Source: Anaerolineales bacterium (GTDB lineage: Bacteria > Chloroflexota > Anaerolineae > Anaerolineales > UBA6663). Taken from it: a stretch of DNA of 62,314 bases. The stretch is taken from positions 1 to 62,314 of the forward strand of contig JAEURK010000042.1 of assembly GCA_016789175.1 (NCBI GenBank). The letters are read 5' to 3'. A model generated the notes under the pieces. The model was given only the letters and a program-made list of their open reading frames with translations. It did not search any database and was not told the origin of the DNA. A program made the position numbers and the translations under genes. Positions 55,442 through 62,314 of this stretch are shown piece by piece (the stretch's first letter is position 1; each line of letters opens with the position of its first letter).

Positions 55442-55504
55442 GCGAAAACCGCAGAACACACACACCGGGCCATTGGCCCGGTGTGTGTGTTCTGCGGTTT
55501 TCGC
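55442..55504. terminator. Perfect 30-bp hairpin between hupL and hupW
   Basis: Arms 55442-55471 and 55475-55504 are perfect complements around ATT. The stem starts 12 bases past the hupL stop. There is no clear U-run after it, and hupW starts only 10 bases further. It may reduce read-through to the maturation genes or protect hupSL mRNA from 3' decay. Confidence 0.8.
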
Positions 55505-55513
55505 CCAATCCAT

Positions 55514-55978
55514 ATGGTGCTGATCATCGGTTGCGGGAATCTACTGCGCGGCGACGACGGTGTCGGCCCATATCTCATCCGGCGCCTGTGGGAGATCGGG
55601 CTGCCCGAGGGCATCCAGATCGCCGACGGCGGCACAGCCGGGATGGACGTGGCCTTTCGCATGCGCGGCATGGACCGCGTTATCCTGATCGACGCCAGCC
55701 GCACCGGCGCTCAGCCCGGCGCGTTGTTCAAGGTGCCGGGCTCCGAGCTCGAAGATCTGCCGCCGTTGACCGGCCTGCACCAGCATGCCTTCCGATGGGA
55801 CCATGCCCTGGCCTTCGGGCGCTGGCTGCTCAAAGACGAGTACCCCAAGGACATCACGGTCTATCTGATCGAGGGCAGCGATTTCGCGCCCGGCGCGGAT
55901 CTCTCGGCCCCCGTGGCTGCTACAATGGAATCGCTGGCGCAAAGGCTTGTTTCGGAGTTTGATGGGTTGCATGACTGA
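55514..55978 (+). CDS. hupW: Hydrogenase maturation endopeptidase HupW/HybD type
   Basis: A 154-residue protease that removes the HupL tail. IIGCGNLLRGDDGVGPYL (nickel-binding Asp), VILIDASRTGAQPG (second metal ligand) and GLHQHAF (metal-ligand His) are the family motifs. Start ATG 55514 stands 10 bases after the hairpin; an upstream in-frame ATG at 55481 would lie in the stem. It overlaps the next gene by 8 bases. Confidence 0.93.
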   Translation: MVLIIGCGNLLRGDDGVGPYLIRRLWEIGLPEGIQIADGGTAGMDVAFRMRGMDRVILIDASRTGAQPGALFKVPGSELEDLPPLTGLHQHAFRWDHALAFGRWLLKDEYPKDITVYLIEGSDFAPGADLSAPVAATMESLAQRLVSEFDGLHD

Positions 55979-56285
55979 CGGCAAGGCGCTCCAGATCGAG
56001 ATCACACCCCAGGGCTCGCTGCGTCTCAGCGCCGAGGTCGCACAGCGCTTCTTCCCGGCTGACACCCTGGTGGCGCTCTCCCGCGGCCCGGAGCTGTGGC
56101 TGCTGCCGGTGCGCGGCCCGGCCGCCGGCGGGCTGCTCCTCAAGCAGCGCAATCCGCAGGGCGATCGCAGCGTCGTATTGCAGGGCATCGTCGAGCGTGA
56201 TCTGCCCGCGGGCCGACACGCCGCCTTCTGGGACGGCGAGCGCGGCGCGCTTCGGGTGGCATTGATGTCCGTAGCAGAAACGTAG
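55971..56285 (+). CDS. Small conserved protein of the group 2a hydrogenase operon
   Basis: A 104-residue protein with no recognised catalytic motif. It appears beta-rich: LQIEITPQGSLRLSAEVAQRFFP, then ALSRGPELWLLPVRGPAAGGLLLKQRN and VERDLPAGRHAAFWDGERGALRV. Similar small genes sit beside hupW in other group 2a operons. The ATG at 55971 overlaps hupW by 8 bases; an in-frame TTG at 55947 is less likely. A role in assembly is inferred from context. Confidence 0.7.
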   Translation: MTDGKALQIEITPQGSLRLSAEVAQRFFPADTLVALSRGPELWLLPVRGPAAGGLLLKQRNPQGDRSVVLQGIVERDLPAGRHAAFWDGERGALRVALMSVAET

Positions 56286-56288
56286 CCG

Positions 56289-56513
56289 ATGACCGACGAG
56301 CCTGCCCGCCCCGCCGGCGACGCCATTACGGCTCAGGCTTTCGTTGTGCGCGAGCGGGGCGAGTGGGTCGTCGTGCTCGACGTGTTCTACTGGGATGAAG
56401 TGATCCGCCACCGGATCCAGACCTATCCAACCCGTCGTCAGGCCGAGGTCGCCGCGCACTGGATCGAGCGCAGCGCGCGACGCGATCTCTCAGCGGGACC
56501 GACGGGCTTTTGA
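56289..56513 (+). CDS. Small conserved hypothetical in the hydrogenase operon
   Basis: A 74-residue protein. The core AQAFVVRERGEWVVVLDVFYWDEVIRHRIQTYPTRRQAEVAAHWIERSARRD suggests a three-stranded sheet followed by a helix, as in small dsRNA-like or DUF folds. I do not recognise a family. It lies 3 bases after the preceding gene and 13 before the TPR gene, so it is co-transcribed. Length and coupling support expression. Confidence 0.65.
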   Translation: MTDEPARPAGDAITAQAFVVRERGEWVVVLDVFYWDEVIRHRIQTYPTRRQAEVAAHWIERSARRDLSAGPTGF

Positions 56514-56526
56514 GGCAAAAGCATTC

Positions 56527-57765
56527 ATGCAGGATCTCCTCCGACCACAACCGATCGGCATCTTTCCGTTACCCGTCGGATACCTGGTGCTGCCGGACGT
56601 TCCGGGCGCCGAGGCTGTGCGCGACGACTTGCTGCGGGGCCGTCTCCCGACCGAGTGGCCCGAAGGCCTCTTCTTCTACGACGCGGCCCTGATCGGTGAC
56701 AGCGTCGCCGCGTTCGGGGCGTTGGCCGGCCGGAGCGGGTCAGTGGCCGCTTACAACCGCTTTGTCCTGCAATCCGATCCGGCTGCTTACCAGGAGCTTG
56801 CGGCGACACTCGAGGGCGACCTGCTGGCCCTGCTGCATATTGTGGCCTATACGCTGGGCTACATCAGCGCGCTGCCGTCCGGCGATGCGCTGACGGGCGA
56901 GGTGCGCGGTTTGTGGCTGATCGCGCAGGCGGCTCAGCATCTCGAGGCCGGTGCGCCGGGCGACGCGCTCCCGCTGCTCGAGCAGGCCGCTGAGGCGGCG
57001 GCTCCGGTCTCGCCGCTGTTGGCCGGCCAGGCCTACGGCACGATCGCGCACACCCTGCGCGAGTCTGAAGGCGTCGGTCCGCGGATCATCCCCCTCTACA
57101 AACGCGCCATCGACGCGCTCGAGGGCTCGGGTCTCGACGAAACCCGCGCCGAGCTGTGGCTGACACTGGGCATGACATATCACGAGCTGGCCCAGGGCGG
57201 GCGCGGCGCGCTGCTCGAGGCCGTCAAGTGTTACCAGCAGGCCGTGCGGGTGTTCCGACGTGAGAGCCATCCTGAGTTGTTCGCCCTGGCCCACAACAAT
57301 CTGGCGCTGGCCTACCTGGCGATGCCCATGACCGAGGCCGGCGACGCGTTGCGCATGGGCGTTGCGGTCGGTTCCTTGCGCGAGGCGCTCAAGGTCTACA
57401 CCCGCGAGACCCATCCCGAGCGCTGGGCGGGCGCGCAGCTCAACCTGGCGAACGCTTTGCAGTACCTGCCCTCGGCGCATCCGCTCGACAATCTGGAAGA
57501 AGCCATTCGGCTTTACGACGAGATCCTGGCGGTGCGCGGCGATGACGACCCGCTGGGTCGTGCCCGGGTGCTGGCTTCGCAGGGTAATGCGCTGGCCCAC
57601 CTCGGCGACTTCGCCCGGGCCGTGCCGATCCTGGAGGAGGCGCGCGCCGCCTTCACGGCCCAGGCCGAGTTGGATTCGGCCGCCGCCGTGCAGGGCGTGC
57701 TCGACGATATCGAGGCGCAGATTGCCGAGCCTTCATCCAGCTCGAACGCCGTCGAGGGCGCGTAA
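56527..57765 (+). CDS. TPR-repeat protein of the hydrogenase operon
   Basis: A 412-residue protein with an N-terminal domain (1-70, including IGIFPLPVGYLVLPDVPGAEAVRDDLL) and a TPR superhelix from about residue 110: LLEQAAEAAAPVSPLLAGQAYGTIAH, AELWLTLGMTYHELAQG, LFALAHNNLALAYLAMP and GAQLNLANALQYLPS. It probably acts as an assembly scaffold. TPR proteins of this type occur in actinobacterial and cyanobacterial group 2a clusters. It ends 2 bases before the next gene. Confidence 0.8.
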   Translation: MQDLLRPQPIGIFPLPVGYLVLPDVPGAEAVRDDLLRGRLPTEWPEGLFFYDAALIGDSVAAFGALAGRSGSVAAYNRFVLQSDPAAYQELAATLEGDLLALLHIVAYTLGYISALPSGDALTGEVRGLWLIAQAAQHLEAGAPGDALPLLEQAAEAAAPVSPLLAGQAYGTIAHTLRESEGVGPRIIPLYKRAIDALEGSGLDETRAELWLTLGMTYHELAQGGRGALLEAVKCYQQAVRVFRRESHPELFALAHNNLALAYLAMPMTEAGDALRMGVAVGSLREALKVYTRETHPERWAGAQLNLANALQYLPSAHPLDNLEEAIRLYDEILAVRGDDDPLGRARVLASQGNALAHLGDFARAVPILEEARAAFTAQAELDSAAAVQGVLDDIEAQIAEPSSSSNAVEGA

Positions 57766-57767
57766 GC

Positions 57768-58121
57768 ATGGAGCCGCACGCCCAACAACAATTCGACTTC
57801 TTGCTGCTGACGGCCGTTGAACGCTTCACCGAGCGGTTGGTGCAGCGCAACGCCGGAGCGGTACCCGCGCTCGACCGACTTCGCGCCGAAGGCGCGGGCG
57901 GGGAGGTCCGGCAGTTCGTCGACGCGCTGTTTCAGGACTTTCTGCTCGACAATCCGGCCGGCGCTTGCTTCGTGCTCGAAGCCCTGAGCACCCGCATGGC
58001 CCGTCCGGTCGACGGTGGGCCGATCAGCGTCATGCTGGTCGCTCTGGCCAAACAGGGTTTCGGCGATCTGTTGTGCCTTAAGGCCGAAGAGGCCCTGGAA
58101 CAGGCCGCTGCATTTGAGTGA
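57768..58121 (+). CDS. Small helical protein of the hydrogenase operon
   Basis: A 117-residue, mainly helical protein: QFDFLLLTAVERFTERLVQRNAGAVPALDRLRAEG, then FVDALFQDFLLDNPAGACFVLEALSTRMARP. No recognised motif. It lies 2 bases after the TPR gene and 10 before the NifU-Rieske gene. Its conserved place in the operon suggests a role in maturation or electron transfer, but nothing in the sequence proves it. Confidence 0.65.
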   Translation: MEPHAQQQFDFLLLTAVERFTERLVQRNAGAVPALDRLRAEGAGGEVRQFVDALFQDFLLDNPAGACFVLEALSTRMARPVDGGPISVMLVALAKQGFGDLLCLKAEEALEQAAAFE

Positions 58122-58131
58122 GTCGACACCT

Positions 58132-59007
58132 ATGATCATCCCGAAACCCACTGCCGACACCAGCGATTTCGAGACACTCGCCCGCCGCGTCGATGAGGCC
58201 ATCGCGGCCATCGCGGGGTTGGACGAGCCGGCCAAAGCCCGAGCCACGGACTTGAAGGACGCGATCGAGGCCTTTCATAAGCTCGCGTTGACCCGGATGG
58301 TGCGCGCGCTCAAGGCCGACCCGCGCGGCAAGGAGTTGCTGTTCGACATGGTCGACGCGCCCGAGATTCGGGCCCTGCTGACCATGCACGGCATCCTGCG
58401 CGCCGATCCGCTCACGCGGGCGACGCGCGCGCTCGAAACAGTCAAGCCCTATGTGCAGTCACATGGCGGCGACGTCGAGCTGGTGCGTCTCGAGGGCGAC
58501 ACGGCGGTCGTGCGCCTGAGCGGCGCCTGCCAGGGCTGCTCGCTCTCGGCCGTCACGCTGCGCGACAGCGTCACCGAGGCGCTCAAGGCCCAGGTGCCCG
58601 AGATCGCGCGGGTTGAGCTGGCCGAGCCCGAGCCGGATCTCATTCCGCTCGACTCGCTGTTCGCCGCGCCGACCGCGACCGGATGGGTCGAAGGACCGTT
58701 GGCCAGCGAGGTCTCGCCCAGCCGCGGCTTCCGGCTGGCGCTCGACGGCCCGGCCGGCGAGCGCAGCGTCGTGATCTTTCGCATCGGAGAGACGCTGAGC
58801 GCCTTCCACAACCAGTGCGCGCATCAGGGCCTGCCCATCGACGGCGGCCTGATCGACCCGACCGGCGGCACCGTCACGTGCCCGTGGCACGGCTTTTGTT
58901 TCGACGCGAAGACCGGCGAATGCCTGACCGCGCCCGAAGCGCAGCTCGAACCGCTGCCGTTGCAGGTGCGCGACGGTCGGGTCTTTGTTCGGGTGGACGG
59001 CCGGTGA
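58132..59007 (+). CDS. NifU C-domain-Rieske fusion protein
   Basis: A 291-residue protein. The N-terminal helical part (1-95) is followed by a NifU-type domain with SHGGDVELVRLEGDTAVVRLSGACQGCSLSAVTLRDSV (CxxC). The C-terminal Rieske domain has CAHQGLPIDGG and CPWHGFCFDAKTGECLT, the full set of 2Cys/2His ligands for a [2Fe-2S] cluster. Similar proteins (such as HucE) occur in group 2a hydrogenase operons and may take electrons from HupSL to quinone. It ends in GTGA overlap with the next gene. Confidence 0.9.
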   Translation: MIIPKPTADTSDFETLARRVDEAIAAIAGLDEPAKARATDLKDAIEAFHKLALTRMVRALKADPRGKELLFDMVDAPEIRALLTMHGILRADPLTRATRALETVKPYVQSHGGDVELVRLEGDTAVVRLSGACQGCSLSAVTLRDSVTEALKAQVPEIARVELAEPEPDLIPLDSLFAAPTATGWVEGPLASEVSPSRGFRLALDGPAGERSVVIFRIGETLSAFHNQCAHQGLPIDGGLIDPTGGTVTCPWHGFCFDAKTGECLTAPEAQLEPLPLQVRDGRVFVRVDGR

Positions 59008-60113
59008 AGCCGGTCCGCTGGATCGGTGCACCGGCGCGTGGCGGCCTGGCGCTGCCCGATGCGCAACCCGCGGCCACAACCCTGTACGCGCCCCGCGGCG
59101 TGTTCCTCAACGACGACGTCCTGATCGCGGCCGACACCGGCAACCATCGTGTGCTGATCTGGCACGGTCTGCCGGGTGAAGACCATGCGTCTGCGGACGT
59201 GGTGCTCGGCCAGGCGGACTTTTCACGCGAGGGTCCGGCGGCCGGCGGCCGCGGCCCCGCCAACGGCCTCAACCTGCCGACCGGCGTGGCCGTGATCGAG
59301 GGCCGCTTGTTCGGGTGCGACGCCTGGCACCACCGCATCCTGATCTGGAACACGGTTCCGCAACGCTCGGACCAACCGCCCGACGCGGTCCTCGGTCAGC
59401 CCGACTTTAATGAGGTCCGTGAGAACAGCGGCGGCGAGGCGACAGCGCTCAGCTTCTACTGGCCCTTCGGCCTGGCCTATATCGGCGGCTGGTTCTGGGT
59501 CGCCGACACCGGCAACCGGCGCGTGCTCGGGTGGCGCGGTGTGCCCGAGCCCGGCCGCGCGCCCGACGTGTTGCTCGGGCAGGACACGCCGGGCGACCGG
59601 TCCGAAAACCGCAACGGCGCGGTGAGCGGATCCAGCTTCCGCTGGCCGCATGCCCTGGCCGGCGACGCCGAGGTGCTCTACATCGCCGACGCCGGCAACC
59701 ACCGCGTCCTTGGCTGGGCGCCGCGCCCGGAGGCCGATCGCCCCGCGGATCTGGCGCTCGGGCAGGCCGCTTTCACGGCCTCTGATGAGTTGCCGCACCG
59801 GCCCCAGGGCCCGCAACGCCTGCGCTTCCCATACGCCGTCGTGCTCGAGGGCGAGACCCTGGCCGTGGCCGACACGGCCAACAACCGCGTGCTCTTCTGG
59901 CGGTCGCGCCCGAAGCGCGGTACATTCCTGCCTGCCGACCAGGTCATCGGTCAGCCTGACTTCGACAAGAGCGGCGAGAACGGCTGGAAGGCCGTCACGG
60001 CCGAGACCCTGTGCTGGCCGTATGGTCTGCACGTGCACAAGGGTCTGCTCGCCATCGCCGACTCGGGCAACAATCGCGTGATGATCTGGCGAACCAGCGA
60101 CGATGTCCCTTGA
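59004..60113 (+). CDS. NHL-repeat beta-propeller protein
   Basis: A 369-residue six-bladed NHL propeller. The repeat signature is seen six times: ADTGNHRVLIW, CDAWHHRILIW, ADTGNRRVLGW, ADAGNHRVLGW, ADTANNRVLFW and ADSGNNRVMIW. No signal peptide is visible. The GTG at 59004 overlaps the preceding stop. NHL proteins are a regular part of group 2a hydrogenase operons, possibly aiding complex assembly. It overlaps hypF by 11 bases. Confidence 0.9.
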   Translation: MKPVRWIGAPARGGLALPDAQPAATTLYAPRGVFLNDDVLIAADTGNHRVLIWHGLPGEDHASADVVLGQADFSREGPAAGGRGPANGLNLPTGVAVIEGRLFGCDAWHHRILIWNTVPQRSDQPPDAVLGQPDFNEVRENSGGEATALSFYWPFGLAYIGGWFWVADTGNRRVLGWRGVPEPGRAPDVLLGQDTPGDRSENRNGAVSGSSFRWPHALAGDAEVLYIADAGNHRVLGWAPRPEADRPADLALGQAAFTASDELPHRPQGPQRLRFPYAVVLEGETLAVADTANNRVLFWRSRPKRGTFLPADQVIGQPDFDKSGENGWKAVTAETLCWPYGLHVHKGLLAIADSGNNRVMIWRTSDDVP

Positions 60114-62314
60114 TCCTCGATCGACCATTCGCGAACGCCGCCACCTGCGGGTGACCGGCGTCGTGCAGGGCGTCGGCTTTCGACCGTTTGTGTACGGCCT
60201 CGCGCGCCGGCTCAATCTGGCCGGCCGCGTCGGCAACGACAGCCGCGGCGTGTTCATCGAGCTCGAAGGCCCGGTCGTCGCGCTTGATGCCTTTCAGGCT
60301 GAACTGATCGGCCATCCGCCGCCGCTGGCCCACATCGTCGACGTGGCCGTGGTTGGGGCGCCGGCCCAGGGCGACACCGACTTCGTCATCGTCGAGAGCG
60401 AGGCCCAGGCCGGCGCACACACCCTGATCTCGCCCGACCTGGCCGTCTGCGACGATTGTCTCCGCGAGCTGTTGGACCCGGCCGACCGTCGCTACCGCTA
60501 TCCCTTTATCAACTGCACCAACTGCGGTCCGCGCTTCACGATCATCCGCGATATCCCGTACGACCGGCCGCTCACGACCATGGCCGGGTTCGCGCTCTGC
60601 CCGGAGTGCGAACGCGAGTACCGCGATCCGATCGACCGCCGCTTTCACGCGCAGCCGATCGCGTGTCCGACCTGCGGCCCGCGGCTGCAACTCGTCGTAT
60701 GGTCGGGCGGAACCTGGCGTGATGCTCCTGGCGACCCACTCCGCGAAGCCCAGGCCCTGCTCGGGCAGGGCGCGGTCGTGGCCGTCAAGGGGCTCGGCGG
60801 TTTTCACCTGGCCTGCGATGCCGCGTCCGACGCGGCGCTCAGTCGACTGCGCGAGCGCAAGGGCCGGGTCGATAAACCCTTCGCCGTGATGGCCCGCGAC
60901 CTCGCGTCCGCGCGCGCCATCGCCGCCATCGACGCCGAAGAACAGGCGTTGCTCGAGTCGCGCGCGCGCCCGATCGTGCTGCTGCGCGCCGCGCAAGACA
61001 GCCCGCTCTCGACCCGGGTTGCGCCTGGCAACGACTCGATCGGCGTGATGCTGCCCTACACGCCGCTGCACCATCTTCTATTGGCGGACCCGGCGCCCGT
61101 TGTGCTCGTCATGACCTCGGCCAACTTCTCGAACGAGCCGATCATCAAAGACGACGAAGTCGCGCTTGAGCAATTGCCGGCGCTGGCGGACGCGATCCTG
61201 CTGCACAACCGCCCGATCCACGTGCCCTGTGACGATTCGGTCATGCGCGTCTTTGAGGGCCGTGAGAGCCCGATCCGGCGGTCGCGCGGCTACGCGCCGT
61301 TTCCGGTGCGGCTGCCGTTCGACGCTCGGCCGACGCTGGCCGTCGGCGGCGAGCTCAAAGCCACGTTCTGTCTGGCGCGCGGCACCGAGGCCTTCATGAG
61401 CCAGCACATCGGCGATATGGAGAACCTCGAGACCGAGCAGGCCTTCGAGCGCGCGCTCGATCATCTCAGCGGCTTATTCCGGATCACGCCCGAGGTCGTC
61501 GTCGCCGACCTGCACCCCGGCTACCTGGCGACGCAATGGGCGGAGCGGCGCTACGGCAGCGCCGTGATCAAGGTCCAGCATCATCACGCCCACATCGCCG
61601 CGGTGATGGCCGAGAACGGCGTGGCGCCGGGCGAGCGCGTGCTCGGCTTCAGCTTCGACGGCACCGGCTACGGCTCCGTCGGAGCCGCCGGCCCCGTCGG
61701 AGCTGTCGGCGCAAACGGCGCCATCTGGGGCGGGGAGGTGCTCGTCGCCGATTACGCCCGGTTCGAGCGCGCCGCGCACCTGGCCTACGTGCCATTGCCC
61801 GGCGGCGACGCGGCGGTCAAGCATCCGGCGCGCACGGCATTGGCGTATCTCTGGGCGGCCGGCCTGCCGTGGGACCCGACGCTTGCGCCGGTCGCGGCCC
61901 TGAGCGTTGTCGAGCGCGGCGTTCTGACCCGCCAGCTTGAGACCGGCTTTCAGACCGTGCCGTGCAGCAGCTTCGGCCGGCTGTTCGACGCGGTCGCCGC
62001 GCTGGCCGGCGTGCGTCAGTCGGTCAGTTACGAGGCCCAGGCCGCCATCGAGTTGGAGTCCGTTGGGGCGTCTGTTCGGCCGTCTGTTCGGCCGTCTGTC
62101 GGGCCGTCTGCTGGGCCGTCTGTCGGGCCATCTGTTGGGCCGTCCGTTGGGCCGTCCGTTGGTGCGTCTGTTTGGCCGTCTGTTGGGCCGTCTGCTGGGG
62201 CGTTCGTTGGGGCGTCCGTTGGGGCGTCCCTTGTGGACGCCCGCCCCGCTGGCCCGTACCGATTCGCCTGGCGCGACGGCGCGCCCGCCCAGATCGATTG
62301 GGCGCCCGTCATCC
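60103..62314 (+). CDS. hypF: Carbamoyltransferase HypF (partial, runs off the window)
   Basis: Hydrogenase CN-ligand biosynthesis enzyme; 737 codons are present and the 3' end is missing. Acylphosphatase domain: RRHLRVTGVVQGVGFRPFVYG. Zinc fingers: CDDCL, CTNCGPRF, CPECEREY and CPTCGPR. YrdC domain: VAVKGLGGFHLACDA. Kae1-like domain: HHHAHIAAVMAENG and GFSFDGTGYG. Two repeat-rich insertions are unusual: 13 residues after GTGYG, and 14 tetrapeptide units (62065-62232) after YEAQAAIELESV. hypCDE are likely to follow. Confidence 0.94.
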   Translation, partial: MSLDPRSTIRERRHLRVTGVVQGVGFRPFVYGLARRLNLAGRVGNDSRGVFIELEGPVVALDAFQAELIGHPPPLAHIVDVAVVGAPAQGDTDFVIVESEAQAGAHTLISPDLAVCDDCLRELLDPADRRYRYPFINCTNCGPRFTIIRDIPYDRPLTTMAGFALCPECEREYRDPIDRRFHAQPIACPTCGPRLQLVVWSGGTWRDAPGDPLREAQALLGQGAVVAVKGLGGFHLACDAASDAALSRLRERKGRVDKPFAVMARDLASARAIAAIDAEEQALLESRARPIVLLRAAQDSPLSTRVAPGNDSIGVMLPYTPLHHLLLADPAPVVLVMTSANFSNEPIIKDDEVALEQLPALADAILLHNRPIHVPCDDSVMRVFEGRESPIRRSRGYAPFPVRLPFDARPTLAVGGELKATFCLARGTEAFMSQHIGDMENLETEQAFERALDHLSGLFRITPEVVVADLHPGYLATQWAERRYGSAVIKVQHHHAHIAAVMAENGVAPGERVLGFSFDGTGYGSVGAAGPVGAVGANGAIWGGEVLVADYARFERAAHLAYVPLPGGDAAVKHPARTALAYLWAAGLPWDPTLAPVAALSVVERGVLTRQLETGFQTVPCSSFGRLFDAVAALAGVRQSVSYEAQAAIELESVGASVRPSVRPSVGPSAGPSVGPSVGPSVGPSVGASVWPSVGPSAGAFVGASVGASLVDARPAGPYRFAWRDGAPAQIDWAPVI
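61675..61713 (+). repeat. Small repetitive insertion in hypF (SVGA-rich)
   Basis: Thirteen codons (SVGAAGPVGAVGA) separate GTGYG from the usual N-G-x-IWGGE. Most HypF proteins have 1-3 residues here. The codons use the same Val-Gly-Ala/Pro theme as the larger array at 62065. Confidence 0.7.
62065..62232 (+). repeat. In-frame 12-bp minisatellite in hypF (14 units)
   Basis: Fourteen uninterrupted 12-bp units, consensus GGG(C/G)CGTCTGTT, encode Gly-(Pro/Ala)-Ser-Val with variants RPSV, WPSV, GPSA and GAFV. The unit length is a multiple of three, so the frame is kept. It sits in the C-terminal Kae1-like domain of HypF, right after the conserved YEAQAAIELE. Confidence 0.92.

Noticed and set aside
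62065..62232. CRISPR array at the 12-bp repeats
   Set aside because: Units are contiguous without spacers and keep the hypF reading frame, so this is a coding minisatellite.

Overview
The window is GC-rich, densely coded bacterial DNA. It carries a near-complete flagellar regulon without any P-ring or L-ring genes (no flgH, flgI or flgA), a cyanobacterial/actinobacterial-type group 2a [NiFe] hydrogenase operon, a FixABCX electron-transfer operon and a GH31 alpha-xylosidase. This combination suggests a flagellated monoderm-like member of the Chloroflexota (Anaerolineae or a relative). That taxonomic call is an inference from gene content, since no rRNA is present.

Layout. (1) 1-23503, mostly + strand: flagellar cluster A. 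flbD-motA-motB-fliL-fliM-fliN-fliO-fliP-fliQ is followed by a c-di-GMP signalling cassette (two REC proteins, an HD-GYP protein and a divergently placed, frame-broken GGDEF gene). Then come fliR-flhB-flhA-flhF-(small membrane protein)-fliA-(HTH protein)-flgF-flgG and flgM-flgN-flgK-flgL-fliW-csrA, ending with a degenerate HD-GYP response regulator. (2) 23761-31689: a non-flagellar stretch with an SGNH esterase, a GH31 xylosidase, a patatin-like phospholipase (-) and fixABCX (-). (3) 31976-46394, all - strand: flagellar cluster B, read right to left as fliS-flaG-like, then a clan GH-A glycosidase-like gene, flgC-fliE-fliF-fliG-fliH-fliI-fliJ, a lytic transglycosylase, flgB-fliK-flgD-(TIGR02530-type)-flgE-(FliK-like)-(FlhB C-domain paralogue). 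(4) 46708-47939 (-): a DedA protein and a membrane protein. (5) 47996-62314 (+): hypA-hypB, a GAF sensor kinase and LuxR-type regulator, then a group 2a uptake hydrogenase operon (DUF1641 protein, hupS, hupL, hupW, small accessory proteins, TPR protein, NifU-Rieske fusion, NHL propeller, hypF). hypF runs off the window end.

How it works together. Cluster A supplies the stator, C-ring, export gate, regulators (FliA/FlgM, FliW/CsrA, c-di-GMP) and hook-filament junction. Cluster B supplies the basal body, export ATPase, rod, hook and two signal-peptide-less wall hydrolases. Flagellin and the filament cap are not in the window. The hydrogenase operon would oxidise H2 in the cytoplasm and pass electrons on through the Rieske-type partner, probably to quinone. 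HypA, HypB, HypF and HupW mature the large subunit.

Most notable signals: a shared promoter architecture of 11-bp-phased TTNA direct repeats ending in TTTACTGAC before three flagellar operons; a tandem FliW-FliW fusion; a GH-A glycosidase-like protein heading a flagellar operon; an in-frame 12-bp minisatellite inside hypF; a perfect 70-bp palindrome; a duplicated HucM-like DUF1641 protein; and Rex/CRP-like operators at both redox operons.
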